Shown piece by piece: positions 23,800 through 35,602 of a stretch of DNA of 64,000 nucleotides. Position 1 is the first letter of the stretch. Each line of letters begins with the position of its first letter. The position numbers were made by a program, and so were the translations under genes. Origin of the DNA: Aporrectodea caliginosa (lineage: Eukaryota > Annelida > Clitellata > Crassiclitellata > Lumbricidae). The stretch covers positions 89,501 through 153,500 of the forward strand of contig JACEVL010000297.1 in assembly GCA_020284085.1 (NCBI GenBank), read 5' to 3'. The notes beneath the pieces are model-generated. The model saw only the letters and a program-made list of their open reading frames with translations, was not told where the DNA came from and did no database searches.

Positions 23800-25031
23800 A
23801 TATAATACTACTGCTCGTAGTACAGATGAAGTAGAACCATGCACTTTACACAGTACAGCTATGTATTCTTCTTACACAAGCGTCATCTTGTTTGTCTTTC
23901 ACTCTGAACCCAGATGATGATCGACTCAAACGTAGCGAATGTCACTGACTGAGTGGCTTTCGGATAGAGCTGTTGGAGGATTGTCCAACCGTTGTATAGT
24001 ATTGTTCACAATTTGCCGCCACAACTCCAGTTGATCAGGCAAGCCACAGACTTCCACGTGAAGAGGCTAGGCAGTAACAACAGACAACAGTCATGTTCAA
24101 ACCGTTGATAAACAGTGGCACCACCACTTCTTGGAGCCAAATACGGGGTCATTGATATACATGAAGGGGTCCAGAATGCCCAAAGCGGTGGTCTGACAAA
24201 ATGTCATGCGAAAAAATGTCACCGACAAAAAATGTCGCCGACAAAATGTCATAAGTATAAATCAGTAAATAAGCGATAATTTTAATAATTGATAATTTCA
24301 ATAGCAAAATCTTGTAAAAAGGCTAATAGTAGTGTCAAGTGATTGTAACAAAACCTTTTCGACGGTAAGAAAACCTCGAAAAAAAAATTATAGTCAAAAG
24401 CAAAATCAGCTTACTGAATACTAATACAACGCTGAACAATAGTGTCTGTCCAGCGATTATAGTGCGTATGTAAGTTATTGAAATGTTCATACAACACTTA
24501 TATTCAGAACTCTTGCAATGCCCCCAAATAGGCAATGGAGTCTGTGTTACTGTAGTCTGTAAAGAGAGTGTGGAGAGCTTAACTGATTCTTACATATGCC
24601 TTCTTCTTCTTTCCTGGTTGAACTCCAAGTTCCAGTTGGCGACGCAGGAGTTCCATACTGTGCTGTTCTTGCTGCAGCTTACGCGCAAGTTTGGTTGTTG
24701 TTGGATGGGCAAAGCCAACAGCGTTGTTGAAGGCATTGTGCCAACCTTCAACGGCGTTGTTGCTTCAAGGCAAATATTCAAGTACACGCGCGTATTGGTT
24801 CCAAAGTGCGATGCCAAACCTTGGTTGTCCTCGCCGACAGCCGAAAGCATTTAGGGCATCTTCATCCACACACTCTTCATTGGACGCACCATCCCCTATC
24901 TCTGGTGGCATCACTATTTCCACATCTCTCTCAGTATTAGCAGACACTGCATCTGAAGCCTGTGCTAGGTGAACAAGCTGCTCAGTGTCATCATTGTCTC
25001 CATCTACATCAGTGGTGATCGCCTCAGACAA
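23800..25031 (-). pseudogene. piggyBac transposase remnant with a MULE-like segment between its halves
   Basis: The minus strand starts with an acidic N-terminus typical of piggyBac (DVDGDNDDTEQL, NEECVDEDALNAF; 25031 down to about 24855). It then continues without an obvious gap into RRGQPRFGIALWNQYARVLE and NNAVEGWHNAFNNAVGFAHP, the signature of Mutator-like (MULE/FLYWCH-type) transposases (about 24850-24600). After a gap, piggyBac C-terminal sequence resumes (KKWWC, QLEL.RQIVNNTIQRLD; 24180-23900). Element H has the piggyBac parts without the MULE part. Stops and shifts are present, so it is not functional. Confidence 0.6.
24190..24262. repeat. GACAAAATGTC repeats, possible transposon end
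   Basis: Four short palindrome-like words (GACAAAATGTC, AAAAATGTCACCGAC, AAAAATGTCGCCGAC, AAAATGTCAT) in a row. They resemble the CCGACATTTCGTC ends of the MITE at 32472 and could be one terminus of a MULE-type insertion inside element C. No partner end found. Confidence 0.35.
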
Positions 25032-25335
25032 GGAGACCTTTCTTTACAACTGAAAAAGGTTTATATAAGGTGTGATTGCTGTGTAAACTAAAATTCTAAT
25101 TTATTTCATATTCTTTTATAAATATAGTAATGCACTCGATGCGGAGTTTTCAATAACTCAATGCATTTCTCCATCATGTTTCCAAATGGGAACAGACTAC
25201 ATTTGTGCCCAATGTTCCCATTTGGGAACATCGAAGATTTACTTGTATATGCTCTGTACAGTGCAGCAGCAACTTCCATGTCGCATATCCTGTTGTTCTA
25301 ATGATGCTTTCGTGCTGTTTAAGCGCAGACAATAG

Positions 25336-25485
25336 ACCGCTGGACTGAAACTACGACTGGATGCAGCTGCTACTTCGATAAAGACAGCACCGACTGCGCC
25401 TGTTGTAATCGCGGCGGTTGCCATTGTTCACTTTCCAACCGCCATCAGTGCGTTCAGTGCGGACACCCCGAAGAATGTGGAAGAG
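25336..25485 (+). CDS. cysteine-rich secreted-type exon, copy 3
   Basis: 150 nt, acceptor CAATAG, donor G|GTAAGT, phase 1 on both sides, ten cysteines in the family spacing ([16 protein letters not shown], then NRHQCVQC). With the exon at 23139 it makes a plausible secreted, disulfide-rich protein of about 66 residues before the next exon, which I could not find. This is the best-preserved copy: clean splice signals and no stop. A fully extracellular role is inferred from the signal peptide; the function is unknown. Confidence 0.75.
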
Positions 25486-25487
25486 GT

Positions 25488-25489
25488 AA

Positions 25490-25556
<67 letters not shown>
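25488..25556 (+). repeat. (TA)n at intron start
   Basis: Begins two bases after GTAAG of the donor, as in the other copies. The flank from 25556 to 26599 is the duplicate of 3480-4232, 4521-4618 and 5446-5690, with no gene recognised. Confidence 0.9.
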
Positions 25557-26599
25557 ATGTCACATTTCTATGTAAACAAAACCAAAGACAGAGCTTTTTA
25601 ATTTACATTGTACGCCTATGCTATAGGTTTTCGTGGCTGTAATTTTATGTAAATATGTATTTATGTTGTTGCAATTTAAGGTTATATATTATACTCTTAA
25701 TAGTTAAGTAATTTTACCGGGACTTCAGTTTTCATTCTTAACACGGTGAGCTAAAACTTTACAAGCATAGATAGACGTACCAGTTTAACTGCGATATAAA
25801 GATAGTTCTTCTCTTAGCTCTAATACTCGAGTCATAACATTTCACGAGACAATTCGTAGTTAGCCAAAGAAACTGAACTCATAGAGAGTCCTATTATTTG
25901 ACACTTGTAAAGACATTTGTAACGAGATTCAGTGATACTGGTTAGGTTGAGATCAGATGTGACATCACTATGAGTTTGGTTGTAGAATCCTCACCTGAAA
26001 ATGTAGCGTTTTGTGCATTAAGTGTATATAATATATATACTCAACATGGTTACATCACTTTATAATGGTTGAACATCAACCTCAAATATATTAATAACTA
26101 AATAGTTACCTGGTTATTGAGTTGTTTTCGACTAATTAATATTATATAGGTTTGTGAATAATAATGGTCTCGATTATAAATTGAATTACATAGGATATCT
26201 TCGCAATTACTGACCATAGGCCTCTATCTCATATAGGCGAAGTAGGTTTGTTTTTACATATTAACTGCGGGACAATAATAGATAGAGAATATACTGTGAA
26301 ATTATGTTTAAATATGTTCTTCCTTGAAATGAAAAGGAAACATACTTGTCTAGTAAGAGATGTTGATAACATTCTTGATTATTCTTCCTGTATTGGGGCT
26401 TTGAGTTCCTTATTTATTTTACTTTGTTACCCGATACCCACTAGAGATGGATGTATTCATAGGCACCTGTGGTAATAATAATGTTATTTTACCAGTATAA
26501 TTTTTATGTACGGTACTAATGTTTACTAGTTTAAGCCGGTTACACTTGAATAGTTTTTTACTTTTACTACGCTTTTTACGTCATTTGCCTTTGTCTGGT

Positions 26600-26668
26600 G
26601 TATTGTATTGTATTGTATTTGAAAACTTGTTATAGCGCCCCTACCAGATTGCCCATTCAGAGGCGCTC
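26600..26668 (-). mobile_element. SINE family 1, short 3' fragment
   Basis: The sequence interrupts TTTGTCTGRTG/GACCTCTATG, which is continuous at 5690-5705. It consists only of the (TGTAT)n tail and the last 45 bp of the SINE. Confidence 0.8.
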
Positions 26669-26825
26669 GACCTCTATGTAGGTTATAAGTCTCTGCACTT
26701 CAACAGTTTAGTATTTCTACCATGTTCTAATCCCAGTCCTTGTCATTTGGGACCAATGCATTTATGTGCTTAAATAGACCTATAATAACTTCACTAATAT
26801 AAAAGAAAGATTGTTACTTACCTAT

Positions 26826-27860
26826 TGTAGCCGAATATTAAAATATAGCCTTTTAGCTTAGTCGAAGTTGGCTGAGAAGGCCCTACGTACTATAAGTGTT
26901 GTTGAAAATATTGACACTGGACACATGGTAGTAAATAGATTAAAATAATATTGAAAATATGAGTCAATCCTGTACAACAAATTCAATCAATCCTAATTAC
27001 CTAGAGTGGCGTCTTAATCTATTTAAATAGATCTTATGAGGCTTATCTGATTTCTATTTGTGCATGTACGTCGATCCCATGTCAGAATCCATCGTAGAAG
27101 TTTTCATAGATTTATCTTCCGTAGTCGTCGATTGTCGTTCAATCGTTGGCATCGAATTCATCCAACCCTTCGTAGTCTTCGAAAGTTAATGAAGCGTCGG
27201 AATAACTTTATCCACACGCATGAAGATCGTCTCACAATTTTAGTTCCTCGTAATCCGCAGTTCGATTAATTCTAAGTTGGATTCGAATGATGATCGTTCC
27301 AACTAACCTCACGACAGTAATCCCAGTAGAAATGATAGTCCTTCCTAGCTTTCGCAGGAACGAATGACTTCGAAGTCTCACTGTCTTACTCCGTCGAACG
27401 ATGCTGTGGCTTCCTTATATTCCACCAACACCCGCAGAATTAAGAGTCCGTTTGGATCCTCACTTCGATCGAAACGCCTTAAACCTTAATCTCACTTTGA
27501 TCGCTTCTAACTAAGACGATCTATAAACATCCCTCGCAACTCAAACGACGCTGCCAACTTCTCATTCTTGGCAAATCACCATTTTTTAATCCTCTCCTTC
27601 ACTTCCAACATCCCAACTGTCATTACTGATTTCAACCGTCCATGTGTTTTTCTATTCGCTGAGCGTCCCTGGTCGCTTAGCAACATAACACATCACGTGA
27701 TACTCAAATTTACGTTTTAAAAGCCTCTTCCTTAATCTAATTTTATATTCATGTATCGCCACTACATTTTATATATCGCCACTGTAATTGACTAGCTTAT
27801 TCTAACAATTATATTAATTAATTAGTTAAACATGACATTTGATAAGATTTATTCGCTACA
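26826..27860. mobile_element. solo LTR, 1,035 bp
   Basis: The 5-bp duplication CCTAT is on both sides (26821-26825 and 27861-27865). Ends are TGTAGCCGAATA...TTTATTCGCTACA, the TG...CA form with a longer TGTAGC/GCTACA inverted repeat. The paralogous site near 5845 lacks it. The ends resemble those of the LTR at 46739-49069 (…TTTTTCGCTACA). No coding; small ORFs inside are chance. Confidence 0.8.
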
Positions 27861-28299
27861 CCTATGTCTAGAATAATATAATATACATTCATGCTGTATG
27901 ATAATAAAGACGTTATTATAATGTTGTATCATGTTCTGATCAGTGTTGTTCAGTAATTGAAATAGGCATGTAGACCAAATCATAGTTGTAAAAAACGTTT
28001 TTTCTGATTTTTTTAAATGTTGTTTTTTTCGTTTTTTATTTCTCGTCTCGTTTTTTTCTGTTTTTTTTTTAAATTTATGTAACTGTATTTATTTATTAAC
28101 TGTCTGTTACTATTTGTTTAACCCTTTAATGCCCATGGTGGCAGAACTCTATGAAATTCTTTGGGTTGGTAGATAATGGGGATGATACGAAGGGAAAAAT
28201 GTGGAAAAAATTCGGCGACATTGGGAAATAGAAATATAGGCATGGAAATTCGTGTCCCTAAAAAGGGACGGTGGGCACTACTGGTCACAGGTTTTTATA

Positions 28300-28824
28300 C
28301 ATAGGCGGAGACTTGGTCTTGGGTTTGGGGGATCCGTGGATCGGCGGAAGGACGATCGGCGAGGCGCGAAGCGCCGAGCAGGGGGAAGGGTTTGGGGATG
28401 GAGATGTGCCCCCTCCCCTATTTAAATTTTTTTAATTTCCACACTGTAATGGTAGCATTTTAAGTTGTCATTTGAAAAAATCTTGCTCTATAATAATATT
28501 TGAGTGCTGATCGGAACCAGCTGTCACTCGTAGCTTATATGTAGTTTGAGTCGTGTTTGAGTTTGGGAGAGGGGTTTGAGGAGGGGGATGTGCCCCTCCC
28601 CTATTTACATTTTTTTAATTTCCACACTGTAATGGTAGCATTTTAAGTTGTCATTTGAAAAAATTGCTCTATAATTTGAGTGCTGATAAGAACCAGCTGT
28701 CACTCATAGCTATTATTATTATATTCATGAACTATTTCAACAATATTGGGGGATATAAACAGCTCCGTCCCCACCTCAAGTTTGGGGGGACCGTCCCCTG
28801 TCCCCCCTTAAGTCTCCGCCCCTG
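28300..28824. mobile_element. hAT-type MITE inside element D
   Basis: Ends CATAGGCGGAGACTTGG and, inverted, CAGGGGCGGAGACTTAAG, with 8-bp flanks TTTTTATA and TTTTTATG. It holds two tandem copies of a segment of about 190 bp (ATGTGCCCC...CCACACTGTAATGGTAGC at about 28400 and 28588). Non-coding. Confidence 0.75.
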
Positions 28825-29059
28825 TTTTTATGAAATTAATGGAAATACTTGAAACATGACTGAAGCTACTGCAGTAGCATGTTATTAAAGTAAAAATTGC
28901 AACATTTCAATGAAAAATAACATATAAACAGATGAAAAGTAACATATAGAAATGTCAGAACCAGTGGATAACACATCTGTCCAAATGCAACTATGGAAAT
29001 GCTGGTCAAAATGGCAAATAGCTAGCAAAAGTCAATACTGTTTCAACAGAACACATTTA

Positions 29060-29880
29060 TTTAGGCAATTTTGTGTGTGAAACCAGCAAAACAATCCTGG
29101 TGTAGGGCAGTCCGGTTGCAAGCCTGCAGAGGACGCTCAACTGGTGACATGGAATACTTTGCATAATAAGCAGCACATACTGCTCTTATAAACTGCAGAT
29201 GGGATAAAGGGTGCTCACTGCTCAGTTGCAGCTGGAGATTCGCGGTAGGGCCTACAATTGCCAGGCGTTGTGCATGGAGACCTGAAACAAGTAGGTGATA
29301 ATTATAGGCCAGTGCCACTTACGGATGCGTATATACCAATTGTATACTGTTCAATGTTGTAATCAAGACCATCCCGGCCCCAATGGTTTTATTGTATCTG
29401 GCTTTTTCTGCATTAGACCAACGTTTGGCTTAGGCAATGGATGCCAAGGTAACAGGACAGCTGTCCTTCCAACGCACAAGCCCATTGTGACTACTGGATT
29501 TTGTAGTTGTATGTCCCACGAGCAGTTTCCGACAAATAAGATAAGGGACAATCCATAAGTCTGTTACTTCGTACTGTCCCAGTTCCACCAATCCCCATTA
29601 GAGACAGTCTCTTGAGCAATGGTAGTGACGAGATTTTCTCTGTGGTGGCAAGATGAGACTGTTCAGATGTCGATGGATGAGCAGAATAATCGGGCGAAGC
29701 AACACGTGATCGACCGGAAGATCGAGCACCGGTACAACGGGGCAATCGACTCTGCTTTTTCGGTGGCTGAAAACACAAATACGAATGGTGCTCAGATACT
29801 GTGAATGTTGATCACCGTTATCGAAAGATTTTAGGTTTCTTTCATGTAAGATATTTTCTAAGTACTCTGGTCCATTCACA
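29060..29880 (-). pseudogene. piggyBac transposase remnant of element D
   Basis: Minus-strand pieces in shifting frames match the second half of PGBD-type transposases: GGTGTVRSNRL with a following RGTYNYKIQ (about 29600-29500), VVTMG..., KWHWPIIITYLFQVSMHNAW (about 29330-29270) and LQFIRAVCAAYYAKY (about 29210-29170). Stops and frameshifts occur throughout; no intact catalytic core could be traced. Confidence 0.65.
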
Positions 29881-30972
29881 TTTCTCTACTAGTCCTTTGC
29901 GTCCTTATATGATGTCAAAAATAGGATTTGTTGTATGTAACAAGAAACTTACTTGCACCATATCCGTGGGCTGCTCATCGTGTTGTTGTCTCCCATACGC
30001 TCCGCCTCGCAAGTATGACGAAATACTTTTGCCTCTCCTTGAGCACGTATACTTGCTTTCCACATAGATTGTCTGGTGATACATCGATCGGCAGTAGGGG
30101 CCTATTTTCTTGGTCTGCGCTATCTCCGTCATTGCTATTCCATTCTCTGGCGGAGTTATATAAATGTCCGCGCAAAAAAATTCCGGGTCGTCCTCAAGAG
30201 CTCTGAGGACATCACTGACAGCAAAACTGTGTTTTTTTGTAAAACAAAACTAAATATTTTAAAAACACGAAAATAATTTTTCTCTACAGGGCAACGTCTC
30301 GCATTGAAATAATGCTATAACGGGTGGATCCAATAAGCTCCAGTCGTCAAAACACATACACGCAGCCATGTTTGCTTGTAAGAAAATACTGCGTCCTCTA
30401 ATGCCCACAGTCCCTTTTTAGGGACAAACTTTCAACACAGCACAGTAAGGAATAAGAACACAACAAATATGAAACAAAAGTATTCCTGCACAAGCTAAAT
30501 AGTTGTAGGCCTACTTCATAAGCATCAATCATTTTATTCAATTTACTGAGATCATTTATTAGAAAAACGCTCACTTTCGAGAGGAATTAATCATTTGTGA
30601 AATTTTTCGCGGGCGAAGTTTCTGACGTCATATTTAAGTATAGAATATTTATGTATCTTGAAATAGAATGTCTCAAATAATACTATAGACATTAGTAAGT
30701 ACAGCAAAAAGACCCTATCAATTTGCGGCTCTTGTACACTAGACTGGAATTTTATAACTTTGTGTCCCTAAAAAGGGACCGTGGGCACTAATGGGTTAAT
30801 TTTATTTTTGTCTGATAGCCTATCCCTTACGTTGTCTCCGTCTTTTCAAGGATTCATCTAATTTACGTCACTATTTAGTGTCATCAGTTGAAATAAACAG
30901 CACTGTATAGGAAATAAAATTTATAAAGTTATTTGAATTTCTAATTTATCCAAAATACTAAATGTCTTTGGG

Positions 30973-31353
30973 TAATCCTGGAAACGGCGGTCCCAAATCA
31001 TGAAATGAAAGAAATCAACAGAGGCCGCTTTCTTATAGTTTCGCTAAAACGTGCTATATATTCTAAGGAATCCAGCTTCTAATTCCTGAAAACATAATTT
31101 TCATCCAGCTTCTATTGAATGGAAACTTAGTTTCATCCATGCAACCAGCTTGGTATCCAGCTTCTATTTACGGGAAAAATTATTTCGATCAATCCAGCTT
31201 CTATTTCAACACAGGAATGTTTTCATCAATCCCACTTCCGTTTAGGGAAACAGTTCTTTTCATCAATCCAGCTTCCATTTTAAAGTGACAATATCAAATA
31301 ACTTTGTAGACTTCTTTCATTTCATAATTTGGGACCGCCGTTGCCAGGATTAC
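30973..31353. mobile_element. MITE with inverted repeats of about 40 bp
   Basis: Termini GTAATCCTGGAAACGGCGG and the complement of GTAATCCTGGCAACGGCGG, extending to about 40 bp each. TTGG on both sides is a likely target duplication. The internal 290 bp is shared with the MITE at 32472-32943, whose termini are different. Confidence 0.7.
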
Positions 31354-31776
31354 TTGGTGTTTAGGCCTACTAATAAAGTTATGTTATTTGCTGATTAAAA
31401 TTAAATTGTGTAAACAAGGTTTTTAATTTTAAATGTGTAAAAGATGTAGACAGTAAAATTTTTTTCTTTTCCGTTTTATTCTCTTTTTTCCGTTTTTAAT
31501 TTTTTCAATAAAACGACGTTTTGTTTTTTTTTTATTTTGATTTTACTGTTTTTTACAACTATGCATGTAATTGAATTACGTAATTGAATTACAAGTTCCG
31601 TAATTGTAATTGTAATTGAATTACAGTTTAAGTCATGTAATTGTATTTCAATTACAATATTACATGTAATTTGTAATTGAATGAAGTGTAAATTACAAAT
31701 TACTTTCATAAAATCAGCAAAGATGCCAGCCTTCTGGGTTGACCCGGTTAATTGAATAAACTGCTCTGCATTATAT

Positions 31777-32046
31777 TTGCATGGCAACATAATTGTCAAC
31801 ATTATTCTATCCTTACACACCTCTTACAATCTTAAAGCACACTTTGATAGACCCCAAGGGCAAGGGCAGACCATCATTATCAGACTGTCCATGCAGTCAT
31901 TGTTAGCTATAGCTTACTGCGGCTGCCTACAGAAAACAGAACTTCCATCTTCAGCTCCAGTTGAGCGTCTCTTTAACACTGCTGGACAAATGAACTCACT
32001 CACCCAGACGCAATCAACTAAGTTCTTCAACAGACTATCATTTTGA
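31777..32046 (+). pseudogene. hAT transposase C-terminal fragment
   Basis: The last about 70 residues match the hAT dimerisation domain: LAIAYCGCLQKTELPSSAPV followed by ERLFNTAG, then a normal stop. Known hAT transposases end with this domain. The DDE catalytic region is absent, removed or displaced by the nested insertions. It belongs to the outer hAT element. Confidence 0.75.
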
Positions 32047-32471
32047 AAACTTCTACTCATAAAAATCAGATAAACTCTAACTGGTTTTTTGGGATCATAA
32101 ATGTAAATCGTAGTTTGGATACCTGGCAAACGTATAAAACAATTGAATGTATATATTACAATTGCAGGTCATTGGCCCATTGGATGTTTTAATTTTAAAA
32201 TAGAGTAAATTAAAAATTATCGATTTTCGAAAAATCCTGTACCAATTTTAAAGGAATAATTGAAAAGTCATTGGTAATTGAATTACAATCAAAATGTAAT
32301 TGTAATTCAATTACTTTCACAATCAAGTAATTGAAATTGTAATTCAATTACATTTACAAGCATGTAACTGCAATTATAATTGAATTACATTTGCAATACA
32401 ACACTGGTTGTGATTGATTTTGAGATGTTCACCTGACGTGTTTGTTGCCACTCAAATAAAATGTCATTGAC

Positions 32472-32943
32472 GGTTCCGCGACAATTCGTTTACCGACATT
32501 TCGTCTAAGACTTCTTTCGTCTTTCGTCTTAGACTTTCGTCTAAGACGTCTAACGACATTTCGTCTACAAGTGTATCTGTATCCATTACGGCTAATCAAC
32601 ACTGGCCGCTATCTTATAGTTTCGCTAAAACATGCTATATATTCTCAGGAATCCAGCTTCTAATTACTGACAACATTATTTTCATCAATCCAGCTTCAAT
32701 TGAATGTAAACTTATTTTCATCCATGCATCCAGGTTGATTTCCAGCTTCTATTTACTGGAAAAATTATTTCAATCAATCCAGCTTCTATTTCAACACAGG
32801 GATGTTTTTATCAATCTCACTTCCATTTAGGGAAACAGTTTTTTTTCATCAATTCAGCTTCCATTTTAAAGTGACAATATAAAATAACTTTGTAGACGAA
32901 GTGTCGTAGACGAAAATGTCGGTAGACGAATTGTCGTGACACC
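32472..32943. mobile_element. MITE with 9-bp target duplication (MULE-like)
   Basis: Ends GGTTCCGCGACAATTCG and, inverted, GGTGTCACGACAATTCG. Both continue into ACCGACATTTCGTCTA-type repeats. Flanks are GTCATTGAC (32463-32471) and GGCATTGAC (32944-32952). The core 32606-32890 is homologous to 31022-31310. The paralog at about 5990 is empty. A 9-bp duplication suggests the Mutator superfamily; this is inferred. Confidence 0.65.
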
Positions 32944-33586
32944 GGCATTGACATAGACGATTTATACGTGCAGTTGAAATGGACCTTATATTTTACCGCC
33001 ATCTAGCGATTAAATTACTAAAATTTCATCGTATGTAGTACCTAATGTGATTTGCCATTACACTGTTGAATATTAACATTGATCCTTTAACCTTTATAAA
33101 ATAGAATGCTGCTGTTTTATATCTAGCGAATGTATTTGAAACACTTTGTAGGTTTTTGCTAAATATTCTTGAACTCTGACATTGTACCTTAATCTTATAT
33201 AGTATCCCATACATATTTGTAGTTTGTAATTTTGTAATCATACATTTATATAGCGCCGCTCAAAAATCAGCAGCGCTCTCGACCTGCTTCAGAGCCAGCG
33301 TCAGGAAACAAGAAAGTCTTAAGGCGTCTACGGAACTGGAAAGGTGAGAGGGCTAGTAGTTCAAGGCGAAGAAACTGAGGACCAGATTTCCAAGCTGATG
33401 GGTCAACACGGGAAAATCACCTAGAGTGAGCCGTAGCAGAGCGCATGCGAGGGACAACCATAAGGCCATGAGTCGAAGATCGCAAAGAGGCCCTCGCAGG
33501 TAAGGATGAGACAAAGGTGCAAAAAGACCTCAGGTAGGATGGGACCACCCCAACAAGGCAGTTACGCATGAGGGAAAGGATTTTAA

Positions 33587-35602
33587 CCTTCGGAGGCCGA
33601 AGTGGGGTAGATTTCTACCCCAGCGGTGTTTGGATGTTGATTGCGGAGTAACTGTAGGTAGTCATAACTTGACGTTCCACATGTTTACAAGTTAACACCC
33701 CCGACATATACCCACACCAAAACGATCATCATGTCATGTTGTCTGAGAAAGTTATTTCAGTTCAAAGTGTCATGGGGTAGAAATCTACCCCACTTCGGCC
33801 TCGGCGTTACAATTTTTTCGTTCATAATGAAGATTGTATTTATAGCAGATATTACTCAAAATGTGTGTATCTAAGCTCATAGATAAGCTATAATGACAAA
33901 TGAAGTGTCCATTGTGATAGTTCCAAGGTCAAGGAATCGAACTATCGCATTGGCAATAGTGTGGGAATAGAACTATCCAAGATGGCGGCCAATATGGCCG
34001 CCGAAACTCAAAATGTGTATATCTAGGCTCATAGATAAGCTAGAATGACAAATGAAGTGTCCATTGTGATAGTGCCAAGGTCAAGGAATCGAACTATCGC
34101 ATTGGCAATAGTGTAGGAATAGTACTATCCAAGATGGCCGCCAATATGGCCGCCGAAACATAAAATGTGTATATCTACGCTCATAGATAAGCTAGAATGA
34201 CAAATAAAGTGTCCATTGTAATAGTTCCAAGGTCAAGGAATCGAACTATCGCATTGGCAATAGTGTGGGAATAGTACTATCCAAGATGGCGGCCAATATG
34301 GCCGCCGAAACTCAAAATGTGTATATCTACGCTCATAGATAAGCTAGAATGACAAATGAAGTGTCCATTGTGATAGATCCAAGGCCAAGGAATCGAACTA
34401 TTTCATTGGCAATAGTGTGAGAATAGCACTGTCCAAGATGGCGGCCAATATGGCCGTTGAAACATAAAATGTGCATATCTAAGCTCATAGATAAGCTACA
34501 ATGACAAATAAAGTGTCCATTGTAATAGTTTCAAGGTCAAGGAATCGCACTATCGCATTGGCAATAGTGTGGAAATAGAACTATCCAAGATGGCGGCCAT
34601 ATGAGCGTAGATATACACATTTTGAGTTTCGGCGGCCATATTGGCTGCCATCTTGGATAGTTCTATTCCCACACTATTGCCAATGCGAGAGTTCGATTCT
34701 TTGACAATGGAACTATCACAATGGAGACTTCATTTGTCATTCTAGCTTATCTATGAGCGTAGATATACACATTTTGAGTTTCGTCGGCCATATTGGCCGC
34801 CATCTTGGATAGTTCTATTCCCACACTATTGCCAATGCGATAGTTCGATTCATTGACCTTAAACCTATCATAATGGACACTTCATTTGTCATTCTAGCTT
34901 ATCTATGAGCGTAGATATACACATTTTCAGTTTCGGCGGCCATATTGGCCGCCATCTTGGATAGTACTATTCCCACACTATTGCCAATGCGATAGTTCGA
35001 TTCGTTGACCTTGAAACTATTACAATGGACACTCCATTTGTCATTCTAGCTTATCTATGAGCGTAGATATACACATTTTGAATTTCGGCGGCCATATTGG
35101 CCGCCATCTTGGATAGTACTATTCCCACACTATTGCCAATGCAATAGTTCGATTCGTTGACCTTGAAACTATTACAATGGACACTCCATTTGTCATTCTA
35201 GCTTATCTATGAGCGTAGATATACACATTTTGAGTTTCGGCGGCCATATTGGCCGCCATCTTGGATAGTACTATTCCCACACTATTGCCAATGCAATAGT
35301 TCGATTCTTTGACCTTGAAACTATTACAATGGACACTTCATTTGTTATTATAGCTTATCTATGAGCATAAATATACATATTTTTGAGTTTTGGCGGCCAT
35401 ATTGGCCGCCATCTTGGATAGTACTATTCCCACACTATTCACAATGCGATATTTCGATTCCTTGACCTTGGATATATTAGAATCGACACCTCATTTGTCA
35501 TTGTAGCTTACCTGTGAGCTGAGATATTACATATTTCTTTGGGGTAGAAAACTACCCCACTTCGGCCTCCGTGTCCAGAAACGGAGCTTCGGCCTCCGAA
35601 GG
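33587..35602. mobile_element. TTAA-flanked (piggyBac-type) foldback element E
   Basis: TTAA at 33583-33586 and 35603-35606, ends CCTTCGGAGGCCGAAG and complement. Palindromes GGGGTAGATTTCTACCCC (33604-33621), a close copy near 33775 and another near 35541. The interior is two opposing arrays of a repeat of about 153 bp. It inserted in the middle of a LINE reverse-transcriptase codon run, which is continuous without it. Confidence 0.85.
33855..35530. repeat. head-to-head arrays of a repeat of about 153 bp inside element E
   Basis: Five forward units begin at about 33858, 34009, 34163, 34315 and 34466 (AAAATGTGTATATCTA...AAGATGGCGGCCAATATGG). The order flips at about 34600, and six inverted units run to about 35530. 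Units contain GTGTCCATTGTGATAG, ATCGAACTATCGCATTGGC and GGCCGCC. The whole would fold into a very long hairpin. Confidence 0.9.

Larger units (their letters stand above)
23341..25231. mobile_element. piggyBac element C, right end lost
   Basis: The left end is TTAA (23337-23340) followed by CCCATTAGTGCCCAAAC, nearly the same as element H at 47170. Palindrome GTTCCCATTTGGGAAC occurs at 23473 and again near 25205. Homology to H stops at about 25231, where exon-2 flank sequence begins, so the right terminus was lost by deletion. Decayed piggyBac coding lies on the minus strand (C-terminal part about 23800-24180, N-terminal part about 24855-25031). Confidence 0.75.
28122..30795. mobile_element. 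piggyBac element D
   Basis: TTAA at 28118-28121 and 30796-30799; ends CCCTTTAATGCCCA and TGGGCACTAATGGG. The free hAT-type copy at 51867-52673 has a single TTAA at this place (about 52525), an empty site. Palindrome GTCCCTAAAAAGGGAC sits near both ends (28254-28269 and 30764-30779). A decayed transposase lies on the minus strand. Confidence 0.85.
27981..31563. mobile_element. second hAT-type MITE, nested in the first, itself interrupted
   Basis: Ends CATAGTTGTAAAAAACG and its exact complement match the free copy at 51867-52673. The right flank is CATGTAAT. The left flank reads CATGTA-GACCAA-AT, the same 8 bp with a 6-bp insertion. Element D and the MITE at 30973-31353 lie inside. Uninterrupted regions align with the other copy read in reverse. 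Confidence 0.7.
27941..32406. mobile_element. hAT transposon with several nested insertions
   Basis: Terminal repeats start CAGTGTTGTTCAG and end GCAATACAACACTG, with 8-bp flanks GTTCTGAT (27933-27940) and GTTGTGAT (32407-32414), one mismatch. Its own body is only about 27941-27980 plus 31564-32406, rich in GTAATTGAATTAC repeats, and encodes the end of a hAT transposase. Everything between is later insertion. Confidence 0.75.

Noticed and set aside
27060..27269. 69-residue ORF
   Set aside because: It lies inside the solo LTR and has no match to LTR-element proteins.
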